Shown here in pieces: positions 1 through 8,600 of a stretch of 64,000 bases of DNA. The notes under the pieces were generated by a model. The model ran no database searches. It saw nothing but the letters and a program-made list of their open reading frames with translations, and was not told the origin of the DNA. The stretch comes from Faucicola osloensis_D. Its GTDB lineage: Bacteria > Pseudomonadota > Gammaproteobacteria > Pseudomonadales > Moraxellaceae. The number at the start of each line of letters is the position of its first letter. Position 1 is the first letter of the stretch. The DNA is taken from assembly GCA_020041925.1 (NCBI GenBank), contig CP083409.1; one strand, 5' to 3'. The position numbers and the translations under genes were made by a program.

Positions 1-586
<586 letters not shown>

Positions 587-686
587 TACAACGCCTAAAT
601 GGCTTTGTAGGTAATAACGATTATCACCTCGCTTGATATAGCTGATACTTTACTTTTATTAAACAACTCATTCCTCTATCCCCCTT

Positions 687-801
687 TGCTGACGATAATA
701 GCTTGGAGGTCCCACCTGATCCCTTCCCGAACTCAGAAGTGAAACTCCAATGCGCCAATGGTAGTGTGGTTCGCCCATGTGAGAGTAGGTCATCGTCAGC
801 T
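687..801 (+). rRNA. rrf: 5S ribosomal RNA
   Basis: This is a roughly 115-nt 5S rRNA. The termini gctgacgat and atcgtcagc pair as helix I. Internally it has the conserved cccgaactcagaagtgaaac segment and the ggtagtgtgg...gagagtaggtcatcg 3' half. It follows 23S by about 100 bp on the same strand, the usual rrn order, with no tRNA in the 23S-5S spacer. Exact ends are estimated from the helix I pairing. Confidence 0.96.
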
Positions 802-814
802 CCCTATTCCAAAA

Positions 815-846
815 CACCCCCTTACTGATAGTGAGGGGGGTTTTGC
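815..846 (+). terminator. rRNA operon terminator
   Basis: The stem cccccttac / gtgaggggg (9 bp with one G-T wobble, 5-nt loop) is followed by ttttgcttt, 14 nt after the 5S gene. This is a classic intrinsic terminator and marks the end of the rRNA operon. Confidence 0.9.
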
Positions 847-1021
847 TTTGTGGCTGATTAATACGTTTTGTATAGGTTATTGTCGGAGACCTATAACGCT
901 GAGACACTACCTTTATGAAAACCACACAACGAAATACAAGTCTCGTAAAATCCGGTATAAGCTTAAGATGGATGACATGCCAAAGCTTGTCCGATGTATC
1001 TTTGAACGCTTGATAAAATAG

Positions 1022-1049
1022 AAAAAGTGTGGCAACTACCACACTTTTT
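1022..1049. terminator. Bidirectional terminator between rrn operon and cpdB
   Basis: A perfect 11-bp inverted repeat, aaaaagtgtgg / ccacacttttt, has a 6-nt loop. It has A/T tracts on both sides, so it can act in both directions. It lies 32 bp past the stop of the minus-strand phosphodiesterase gene and is best read as its terminator. The 175 bp between this and the rRNA terminator hold nothing recognisable. Confidence 0.85.
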
Positions 1050-1080
1050 AACGATAAATAAAATACAAGTTTTTTGGCGA

Positions 1081-3162
1081 TTATTTTGATAAATCTATCG
1101 CATAATCTGCCAAGCCTTTATTTGAACCGTCATCATTATTTACGACGCTAATATTGGTTAATCCTGCTTTTTGGGCAAAGTCAATTTTGTTTGCACTCGA
1201 TTTAAAGATTACAGGACCCGCTGTTTTCACTTTGACAAACCGCCAGCTACGACTGCTACCATTATTGGTTAATGATAAATTCTTAGCCGCTTTGATATAG
1301 TTAATCAGCACATCACGATTGGCATCCGGTGATTCAACTACATTGGTACTATTGATGCTGTAGTATTCCTTTAGACCTGATGCACGATAGTTATTGGTTG
1401 CGATGATAAATGGTGCGTTGTCTTCAATCGGCTTGCCTTTGTAGGTTAAGTTTTGGATACGGCTACCGATAGGTTTAGTCACATCAATCTCATATTGCAC
1501 ATCGGGTGAGGTAAACATATCAAAGTTATACCCAGGAAAAGTGCTGATTAACGATTGTGGTGTGGTAAGACTTGGGTTTATTTGATTAAAGCGTTTGGCG
1601 GAATTCTCTAGCCATTTTTTGATATCACTGCCTTGTATTTTTACTGCAAACACGGTATTTGGATACAGGTACAAATCAGCCGCATTGTTAATGGCGATAT
1701 TGCCTTGAGCAACATCCGTATAATCTGAACCCCCTGCAAATCCGCTTTTAAATGGGGCACTCACTGATAAGACAGGGACATCTTTATATTGTGGCAAATT
1801 GGCGTTAATATAATCGCTGATATAATTGGCTTGGGCTTGGTTGACCACTTGAATCGCTGACACATCACCCACATCAGCAAAGTAAGAAGTCATTGAGAAA
1901 TCGGATGTACCGATTGGCGTTTTGACATAATTAATAGTGGCATTGTGTTCTGCTTGAATTAATTGAACCACTCGCGGGTCAGCTGCTACAAAAGTTTTAT
2001 CAGCATTTTGGATAGTACGCACTTCCACTTTGGTATTGTTTTTATTGACGACCCATTTTTTGCCATCAAAGGTTAAATTCAATTTGATGACGCCTAACCC
2101 TTTACCCCAAAAGCTTGGCATGACAGCAGGTACGTTGTTTAACAAGCCATTAACTTTATCAATACCTGCCTGGTCTAAGCGGGTGTCTTTGCTACTAGCA
2201 TTAGGAAACACTTGATGTGTGTGTCCCATCAAAATCGCATCAATACCTGGCACTTGCGATAGATGCCAACTGGCGTTTTCCATCGTTGGACTGTATGGTG
2301 AGGTATCAATACCACCATGCGACAAGGCGACAATGACATCTGCACCTTCATTTTTCATTTGTGGCACATATTTTTCTGCCATTTCTTTCACACCGGCGGT
2401 GGTGACTTTACCGTCTAGCCATTTTTTGTCCCATTGCATAATACCGGGTGTGGTAAAGCCAATGATACCAATTTTTAGCGGTACGGTAACCGTCTTACCG
2501 TCTGGTGTGGTTGCCGTAAAGGTTTTGGTAATGATTTTATAAGGCTTAAACAGTGGCTGATTATTGCGAGAACTAATGACATTGGATAAAACCAAGGGAA
2601 AGTCAGGTCCTTTACAAGCACTGGCAATTGCGGTTATGCCATCAACATTAAACTGACTGCCTGTAATTTGATTAAGATAGTTCAACCCATAGTTAAATTC
2701 ATGGTTACCAATCGTACCTGCATCATATTTTAGGTCATTCATAACCTTATAAATGCCCAGTGTTTCGTCGCATTTGACAGGGTTCACCGTTGCTTGATAG
2801 TCACCTAAAGCACTACCTTGAATGGTATCACCGTTATCTAGCAAGATATTATTGGCAGATTCACTACGAGCGTTATTGATAAGCGTTGCGGTTCGCTCAA
2901 GCCCCAAACTTTTGTCTTCTGTTAACTTGTAATAGTCATAACTCATGACATTATTATGCAAATCTGACGTTTCAAGAATAGTAAAGTTAAGGTTCGTATT
3001 GGTAGCGATTTGCTGTGGTTTAGGGTCATTACTATCATTATCATTGTTATTACAAGCAACAAGTGACATGCTTGCTACAATCATGGATGTGGTGAGACAA
3101 ATGCGCTTGATTTGCGTATTTTTATAATGATGGTTTTTATAATGATGGGTCTTATAGTTCAT
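1081..3162 (-). CDS. cpdB: 2',3'-cyclic-nucleotide 2'-phosphodiesterase/3'-nucleotidase, lipoprotein form
   Basis: This 693-aa protein resembles CpdB (E. coli protein about 650 aa), which hydrolyses 2',3'-cyclic nucleotides and 3'-nucleotides outside the cytoplasm to salvage phosphate and nucleosides. The metallophosphatase motifs are in order: SDLHNN (D67, H69), DNGDTIQG, GNHEFNYG, a HGG site and GHTHQVFP. A C-terminal 5'-nucleotidase domain follows. The N-terminus has a signal segment ending in the lipobox SLVAC (C37), so it is probably membrane-anchored rather than soluble like E. coli CpdB. Residues 5-15 contain a doubled HHYKN unit from a 15-bp DNA repeat (about 3120-3149), so the exact start is uncertain. 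It lies beside the iron island but has no visible functional tie to it. Confidence 0.88.
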   Translation of the reverse strand: MNYKTHHYKNHHYKNTQIKRICLTTSMIVASMSLVACNNNDNDSNDPKPQQIATNTNLNFTILETSDLHNNVMSYDYYKLTEDKSLGLERTATLINNARSESANNILLDNGDTIQGSALGDYQATVNPVKCDETLGIYKVMNDLKYDAGTIGNHEFNYGLNYLNQITGSQFNVDGITAIASACKGPDFPLVLSNVISSRNNQPLFKPYKIITKTFTATTPDGKTVTVPLKIGIIGFTTPGIMQWDKKWLDGKVTTAGVKEMAEKYVPQMKNEGADVIVALSHGGIDTSPYSPTMENASWHLSQVPGIDAILMGHTHQVFPNASSKDTRLDQAGIDKVNGLLNNVPAVMPSFWGKGLGVIKLNLTFDGKKWVVNKNNTKVEVRTIQNADKTFVAADPRVVQLIQAEHNATINYVKTPIGTSDFSMTSYFADVGDVSAIQVVNQAQANYISDYINANLPQYKDVPVLSVSAPFKSGFAGGSDYTDVAQGNIAINNAADLYLYPNTVFAVKIQGSDIKKWLENSAKRFNQINPSLTTPQSLISTFPGYNFDMFTSPDVQYEIDVTKPIGSRIQNLTYKGKPIEDNAPFIIATNNYRASGLKEYYSINSTNVVESPDANRDVLINYIKAAKNLSLTNNGSSRSWRFVKVKTAGPVIFKSSANKIDFAQKAGLTNISVVNNDDGSNKGLADYAIDLSK

Positions 3163-3368
3163 GATCGCTCACTAAATTAGGCTCAAATAAGAGCGTTGAT
3201 AAATTTGTGAAATATCATAGAAAGGTTGCGTGACAAAATGATGAATAGCTAGGGGCTAATAAAATTCGCTGCCCGCTGCCTAGTCTTAAGCGACCCTGCA
3301 AACAACCAATTGTTACGACTAAGCACTCACGTATGCATCTGATTGTTTGCCCAATACTGGAATAATCC

Positions 3369-4463
3369 TTAGCTTGCTCGCCAATACACTTTTAGTACGC
3401 AATTATCCCGACTTAACTGTAATAACTCATCCAATAGCGAACGCAGTTTTTTCGTTGTTGTCGCTTCAAGACCACCCCAGATGTGGTCAATTTTGTAAGG
3501 ATGTTGTTGTAAAAAATCTTGTAGTATCGTAAAAATCTGCGTATGGGGCAGTTGGTTATCATTCGCCACAATTGGCAATACCGTTGCAGGATACTGGGCT
3601 AAAACGTCTTCTAAATAAGCCAAATCTTGCTGGCTTTGCAAAAAGGTCAGTACAATCGGCGGTATTGTCTGCTCGCTCATTGGCGACTGCTCTAACAGTC
3701 TGGCTACGGTCGGCAGTGAGGTTTCATCAGCGATTAATAGACTTTGTCCCTGTGGCTGATTGAAAGTGAGATGGTCGATTTTTTCGGGGAATTCTCGCTC
3801 ACTGGTAAACACATCGCCTGTTTTTAACGATTTTACCCAGGTTTCGCCAAGACTGATTTCGCCGTTTTTTTCTCCATGACAATAAATATCTATCCAAGCC
3901 AGGTTTTGCGTTTCACCGTTTTCATTCACAGTTTGCCATGCCTTGCGAAGCGTGTAATAGCGGTAGGGGCGGGGGTGTTTTTTTAGGTCAGTGTCGGGCA
4001 GTTTGACATCAAACAAAAACGCATAACCTGCCGGTAAATCGGATAAATCGCTATCTGTTTGCACTGTCAAACGATACATATGGTGACTAACCGCTTCCAC
4101 GCTTTGCAGGCAAAATTGACGCTGCTTGATGTCAATGGTTTTTTTACCTTGTTTGCGGTCACTGCGCTGCAATAAGGCGACATACTGGTCGTTAAATTTT
4201 TCAAGGGTTTGGGTCGGCTCACTAAATGCCAAAAGCTGATTGTCTAAGTGCTGTTCGCTTTGCGCAAATTGCAGATCCAACAGTAAGCCTTGTTGATAGA
4301 TTTGGCGTAAGGTCGCATTTTTTAAGGTTTTTTGCTGGACCTTGGTTAAGTTTAGCAAGCCTAATGCCATGTGCTTCATATCATCGCTGTGGTCTTCGTT
4401 GATGTGATCGATGATGTCGGCAATTTCGGGGTCATCAAATAAAGTCAGATTTTCTGGGTGCAT
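3369..4463 (-). CDS. DUF2470-siderophore-interacting protein (SIP-type ferric-siderophore reductase)
   Basis: This 364-aa cytoplasmic flavoprotein has two parts. Residues about 11-90 form a DUF2470 (HugZ-like haem/iron) domain with the HINEDHSDDM motif. Residues about 110-364 are a SIP/FAD-binding-9 reductase, with the flavin motif RYYTLR (168-173), a nucleotide-binding segment LLIADETSLPTVARLLE and the family-typical C-terminal YWR. SIP proteins reduce Fe(III)-siderophores with NAD(P)H and flavin to free Fe(II). The gene lies 77 bp downstream of a Fur-controlled receptor gene on the same strand, so it is probably cotranscribed. No strong ribosome-binding site is visible before the ATG. It could play the role FhuF has elsewhere; no fhuF was seen here. 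Confidence 0.85.
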   Translation of the reverse strand: MHPENLTLFDDPEIADIIDHINEDHSDDMKHMALGLLNLTKVQQKTLKNATLRQIYQQGLLLDLQFAQSEQHLDNQLLAFSEPTQTLEKFNDQYVALLQRSDRKQGKKTIDIKQRQFCLQSVEAVSHHMYRLTVQTDSDLSDLPAGYAFLFDVKLPDTDLKKHPRPYRYYTLRKAWQTVNENGETQNLAWIDIYCHGEKNGEISLGETWVKSLKTGDVFTSEREFPEKIDHLTFNQPQGQSLLIADETSLPTVARLLEQSPMSEQTIPPIVLTFLQSQQDLAYLEDVLAQYPATVLPIVANDNQLPHTQIFTILQDFLQQHPYKIDHIWGGLEATTTKKLRSLLDELLQLSRDNCVLKVYWRAS

Positions 4464-4540
4464 AGAATGTAATTTTTGTTAAAGGGCGATAAGGAAAGAA
4501 CTTGGCATCACAAGTCCTTTGTTTAGATTTATGAACCTGA

Positions 4541-6673
4541 TTAAAACTTCGCGGTTAAGCTAACACTGGCTTGTCGCTCTGCGCCCATCCAGCAATTATT
4601 GCGGTCATAACAACTACCCACGTAGGTTTTGTCAAACAAGTTGCTCACAGTCAAGCCCACATCGAACATGCGGTTAATTTGATAACTACCAGCCAAATCG
4701 ACCAAGGTGATGCTTGGCAAAGTATCTGAGTTTTCTCTATCAATCTGCATCCCAGCGATGTGGCGCACACCCACTTGCACCGCGGTTTTGGCGTTGGGTT
4801 TCATACTTGCCCACAGTGTGGCGTTGTGTTTGGCAATTTGTTGCGGGGTATTGCCGACCAGTTGCGGATTAAACTCATCCTTGGTAATTTCGGAATCGAC
4901 ATAACCATAGCCGACACCCACATTGAGCCAATCGTTGAAACGATGATCGGCAGAAATTTCAAAACCTTTTGACGTAGTTTCACCTGTTTGGGTTTGTTTG
5001 GTCCAGTCGATGGCAGTGACCTTGTCATTTTTGCGCGTGATATCGTAGGCAGACAGCGTGGCTTTGGTGGCTTTATCTGGCGAGTTGTATTTTATGCCGA
5101 CTTCAACTTGGTTGGCGGTGGTGGGTTTAAAGGCTTCACCTGTAATATAGTTGACACCCAATAATGGTTGAAATGACTGAGCGTAGCTGACATAGGGAGC
5201 AAATCCATTGTCAAGTTGATACAGGGCTGACAATCGCCCGGATGTTTGCTTGGCTTCGTTGACGGTGGTTTTTGCATCACTACCTGTGGCAGTGGTTTTG
5301 GTGGTGCTTTTATAATCATCGTGGCGTAACCCTGCGACCACAGTAAGCTTATTCCATTGCATTTCATCTTGTAGATAAACGCCGAATTGACTTTGCTCAA
5401 TATCATCGGTTTGTTGATAGCCTGTCAAACTAAGGGCAGTTTTGCTAAATAAATCATAATCAGGATCGCTTAAATCGATGATGGGTATGCCATTGTACAT
5501 GGCATCTGCATACTTGGCCGTACTGTCTGTTTTTTGATAGTCCACACCTAATAGCAAATTGTGCGAGGTATTATCGGTAATCAGACTATAAGCCAATTGG
5601 TTATCGGTTGCCCAGTTGGTCATTTTTTCATCGGTAGTGTAGGCGGTGCGTATGAGCTGGCTGTCTGAACCTTCGCTAAAGCCTTGATGGTAGGTATTTT
5701 TTTGTTGGGCATCGGCATCGGTGTAACGCAAGGTATGTTTAAAGGTTAACAAATCATTGATTTTCCAGTTGATGGTCTCGCTTGGCATAAAGACTTTTTT
5801 ACTAAAATCATTCCATTTATCGCCGGCGTAGGCATCCGCGTCTAACTTACCATAACTTGCTTTATACACTGTGCCAACACTTGGTAGTGGGGTAGAAGGG
5901 ACTTGATGAGGGTCATCTTGATAATACAAATTGGCAAGCACCGAGATATTTTTGCTCGGTTTGTATTCGATAGAGGGATTGAGTAGCACCCGTTTTTCTT
6001 CGGTCGTTTGCATTTGTCCGTTTTTTTCACGGGCTAATGCCACCATGCGATAATTGGTGGTATCGTTAATAGGACCTGTGCTGTCAATAGCGATTTCTTT
6101 AAGATTATTGGTGCCTGCGCGTAGTCTGATTTCGTTTTCGGGGGTGTTTTTTGGGGTTTTGGCGATTTGATTGACCATGCCGCCCGGCTCATTATAGCCG
6201 TACAGTGACGAAGCAGGTCCCTTGAGTACTTCCACGGCTTCAGTGGCATAAGCATCGACTTGGGGCATTAAATTCCAAGTTCCATCATACGGTAGCCGCA
6301 TCCCGTCATAAAAGTTGGAATAATTCTTAAAACCACGCAGGGTGTATTCATCAAAAATGCCAACCGTCCCACGACTTTCGCTACTGACACCTGGCTCATA
6401 ACGCAGCGCACTCGCCACACTGTCTGCTTGGCGTTGCTGCAATGTCTCTTGCTCGATACGAGAATAATTCATGGGGGTTTTTTCGGGGTCAAGGGCGGTC
6501 TTGGTAGCGGTGGTGCGGTAAGCATCACTACGGATGACCAAGGTGTCTAATGTGGTTTCAGGTGCATCTTCGCTATTGGTTGCGACGTCTGCCAGTACTG
6601 GACTGGAAAAAATATGGCTAATACCCACCGCTAAACTAGCACGTATTGCTACTGATAAAAAAGATAAACGCAT
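4541..6673 (-). CDS. TonB-dependent siderophore receptor (ferrichrome/ferrioxamine type)
   Basis: This is a 710-aa outer-membrane receptor starting at the ATG after a GGGG ribosome-binding element; an upstream in-frame GTG at 6688 is less likely. It has a signal peptide (MRLSFLSVAIRASLA...VLA), a TonB-box-like TLDTLVI segment, a plug domain with RGFKNYSNFYDG and VEVLKGPASSLYG, and a 22-strand barrel ending in F. Near the C-terminus a Cys pair (SCYDRNNCW) matches the extracellular disulfide common in FhuA/FoxA/FpvA-like siderophore receptors. It imports a ferri-siderophore using TonB; the ligand cannot be named. A Fur-like box is upstream and the SIP reductase gene is downstream. Confidence 0.9.
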   Translation of the reverse strand: MRLSFLSVAIRASLAVGISHIFSSPVLADVATNSEDAPETTLDTLVIRSDAYRTTATKTALDPEKTPMNYSRIEQETLQQRQADSVASALRYEPGVSSESRGTVGIFDEYTLRGFKNYSNFYDGMRLPYDGTWNLMPQVDAYATEAVEVLKGPASSLYGYNEPGGMVNQIAKTPKNTPENEIRLRAGTNNLKEIAIDSTGPINDTTNYRMVALAREKNGQMQTTEEKRVLLNPSIEYKPSKNISVLANLYYQDDPHQVPSTPLPSVGTVYKASYGKLDADAYAGDKWNDFSKKVFMPSETINWKINDLLTFKHTLRYTDADAQQKNTYHQGFSEGSDSQLIRTAYTTDEKMTNWATDNQLAYSLITDNTSHNLLLGVDYQKTDSTAKYADAMYNGIPIIDLSDPDYDLFSKTALSLTGYQQTDDIEQSQFGVYLQDEMQWNKLTVVAGLRHDDYKSTTKTTATGSDAKTTVNEAKQTSGRLSALYQLDNGFAPYVSYAQSFQPLLGVNYITGEAFKPTTANQVEVGIKYNSPDKATKATLSAYDITRKNDKVTAIDWTKQTQTGETTSKGFEISADHRFNDWLNVGVGYGYVDSEITKDEFNPQLVGNTPQQIAKHNATLWASMKPNAKTAVQVGVRHIAGMQIDRENSDTLPSITLVDLAGSYQINRMFDVGLTVSNLFDKTYVGSCYDRNNCWMGAERQASVSLTAKF

Positions 6674-6728
6674 AAGTGACCCCGCCACAATAAATGGTTA
6701 CAGAAATTTACAGTATATTAAAATTAAT

Positions 6729-6753
6729 GAAAATAATAACAATAATTATTCTC
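6729..6753 (-). promoter_or_regulatory. Fur-box-like operator of the 710-aa receptor gene
   Basis: The AT-rich palindrome gaaaataataacaa/ttattctc resembles the Fur consensus gataatgataatcattatc. It lies about 56 bp before the receptor start. On the minus strand a TATACT -10-like hexamer (6712-6717) lies just downstream, so Fur-Fe binding here would block transcription when iron is plentiful. Confidence 0.7.
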
Positions 6754-6810
6754 ATTTGCAATTATATTTAATCAGCTGCTACTAGGTTTTAGGGGAGGTC
6801 ATATAGAATC

Positions 6811-8505
6811 TTAATGCTCACCAATCACTTTAATGGCATCTAGACTGGCTTTTTCGCGTTGCAAACCGGTAAGCTCACTGAGTTCACCATTTTTCATCAT
6901 CAACAATCTATCTGCCTTTTCAAAATAGCTGTCATCATGACTAATAATAAAAAGCGTTTTGCCCATTTTTTGCAACATGGGAATAATATGGTGATAAAAC
7001 ACACGGCGATAGGCAGGGTCTTGGTCAGCAGCCCATTCATCGAGCAGTAAAATAGACTTTTCTTCGGCGACAGCAAGCAGCATGGCAAGGCGTTTACGCT
7101 GCCCTTGCGAAAGTTCGGTGGCGCTCAGTTGGTTATCGGTGACGCTGACTTTTTCTTTGATGGCTAAAATATCTAGCCAATTATCGATTAACTCGGCATT
7201 GGGCACATTTTGTGCAGTTCCCATCACAGTGTTAAACAGATAAAAATCGCTATAAATCGCTGAAAATAACTGGCGATAATGGGGGTAATGTGCTGAGGCG
7301 ACAGGCTGATTATCGATAAAAATACCGGTATTTTCCGCAAATTTGGGCTGATATAACCCTGTGATGAGCTTGGCAAGTGTAGATTTTCCGCTACCATTGG
7401 CGCCAATTAAGAAAACCACTTCGCCCCGTTTTAACGTAAAGTTGATATGTTTTAAGCCAAAATTTGCGCTATTGTCATAGTGATAATTTATATTTTTAAA
7501 AGTAATGACTTGCCAATTTGGGGTTAAAATTTGGGTATCAAAATCGGGGCTATAGTCGGCAAGCTGTAATGATTGTATTTTTTCCAAGGCAACTTTAGCC
7601 GTTTGCACGGTGGGAAATGCCCCAATCGCCATTAGTAGAGGCGTCTGGATAAATAATACGGTGAGGGCAAACGTAGTGGCGGTGGCGGTATCTACCCAAT
7701 GATAAATATTGGCTAGGGCATAAATCACCCCAATTACGGCAAACATCATAATATTTGACCAGCTTACGGCTGACAGATGAAAAGTATCGGCTTTGACAAT
7801 ATGGTTGAAATAGTCGCTTGCATGGCGTTGATAATCATGGGTAAATAGACGGTTGGCACGTTCACGATTTAAGGCAAGTTCTTTTCGTCCATCAATCACT
7901 GCTTGATAATCTTGATACAGTGCGTCATTGATCTCTCGTAATGTGGCTAAATGAGCATATACATGACCAACGAGTTTACTGCTGATAAAAATGGTCAGCG
8001 TAATACACCCCATGACCACAAGCAGCATTGGCAGAGATAAAAACCCCAAATAAATCGCAGTCGCTGTGCAGATAATCACCCCTTGCACCAGCTCAGGCAA
8101 GCGTACAAACGCCACGGTAATCGACTGCACATCGGTAGTTAAGCTGGCTAACAGCTTGGCACTACCGATTTTTTCAACTTGAGCGATTGAAGTGTCTAAG
8201 ATACGTTTTATCAGTTGCGAACGTAATTCAAACACAAAGCGATGCCCTAACTTAGTCAAGGCAAGCTGTGACATAAACGTTGTCGCTAATAAACCCATAA
8301 TCGCTACCAAAAACACCGCTAATATCTGCCAACTGCCTAAGAGGGGATTATCAGTGCCGACTGCTGCGATTAAAAAACGGTTAATAAAGGCGATAATAGC
8401 GACATTCACCAAGGCATTAAGCAGATTGAGCAAGATGACTTTGATAAAGGCAATACGGTGCTGTTGCCAGATGAGGGTCATAAGGGGCATGGTAGTAGGG
8501 AACAT
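6811..8505 (-). CDS. PvdE/SyrD/YojI-type cyclic-peptide ABC exporter (fused membrane and ATPase domains)
   Basis: This 564-aa half-transporter has about six membrane segments (residues 15-300) followed by an ATPase domain. Walker A is GANGSGKST (about 365), the signature is TELSQGQRKR, and Walker B is ILLLDEWAADQDP. The DEWAADQDP form is typical of the cyclic-peptide exporter group that includes PvdE (pyoverdine precursor export) and YojI. The start ATG has AGGAAA six bases upstream. It lies between two siderophore-receptor genes on the same strand, yet no siderophore synthesis genes are present. It may therefore expel spent ligand, a peptide or a toxin, or act as an inner-membrane importer as some exporter-fold iron transporters do. 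Function is inferred. Confidence 0.85.
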   Translation of the reverse strand: MFPTTMPLMTLIWQQHRIAFIKVILLNLLNALVNVAIIAFINRFLIAAVGTDNPLLGSWQILAVFLVAIMGLLATTFMSQLALTKLGHRFVFELRSQLIKRILDTSIAQVEKIGSAKLLASLTTDVQSITVAFVRLPELVQGVIICTATAIYLGFLSLPMLLVVMGCITLTIFISSKLVGHVYAHLATLREINDALYQDYQAVIDGRKELALNRERANRLFTHDYQRHASDYFNHIVKADTFHLSAVSWSNIMMFAVIGVIYALANIYHWVDTATATTFALTVLFIQTPLLMAIGAFPTVQTAKVALEKIQSLQLADYSPDFDTQILTPNWQVITFKNINYHYDNSANFGLKHINFTLKRGEVVFLIGANGSGKSTLAKLITGLYQPKFAENTGIFIDNQPVASAHYPHYRQLFSAIYSDFYLFNTVMGTAQNVPNAELIDNWLDILAIKEKVSVTDNQLSATELSQGQRKRLAMLLAVAEEKSILLLDEWAADQDPAYRRVFYHHIIPMLQKMGKTLFIISHDDSYFEKADRLLMMKNGELSELTGLQREKASLDAIKVIGEH

Positions 8506-8540
8506 GTATTTCCTGTTTAGCTTTTATTTTTTAGGCAGTC

Positions 8541-8576
8541 TCAAATAAAAATCGGACAAAGCAAGCTTCATCCGAT
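8541..8576 (-). terminator. Possible weak terminator after the 748-aa receptor gene
   Basis: Read on the minus strand, ATCGGA...TCCGAT (6-bp stem, 14-nt loop) is followed by TTTTTATTTG. It sits in the 95-bp gap between the receptor stop and the ABC exporter start, and could reduce readthrough from one to the other. Confidence 0.45.
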
Positions 8577-8600
8577 GGCAAACGTTAACAATGGGTAAAA

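Noticed and set aside
758..1021. Plus-strand ORF running from the 5S gene through its terminator
   Set aside because: It overlaps 5S rRNA and a strong terminator and has no ribosome-binding site.
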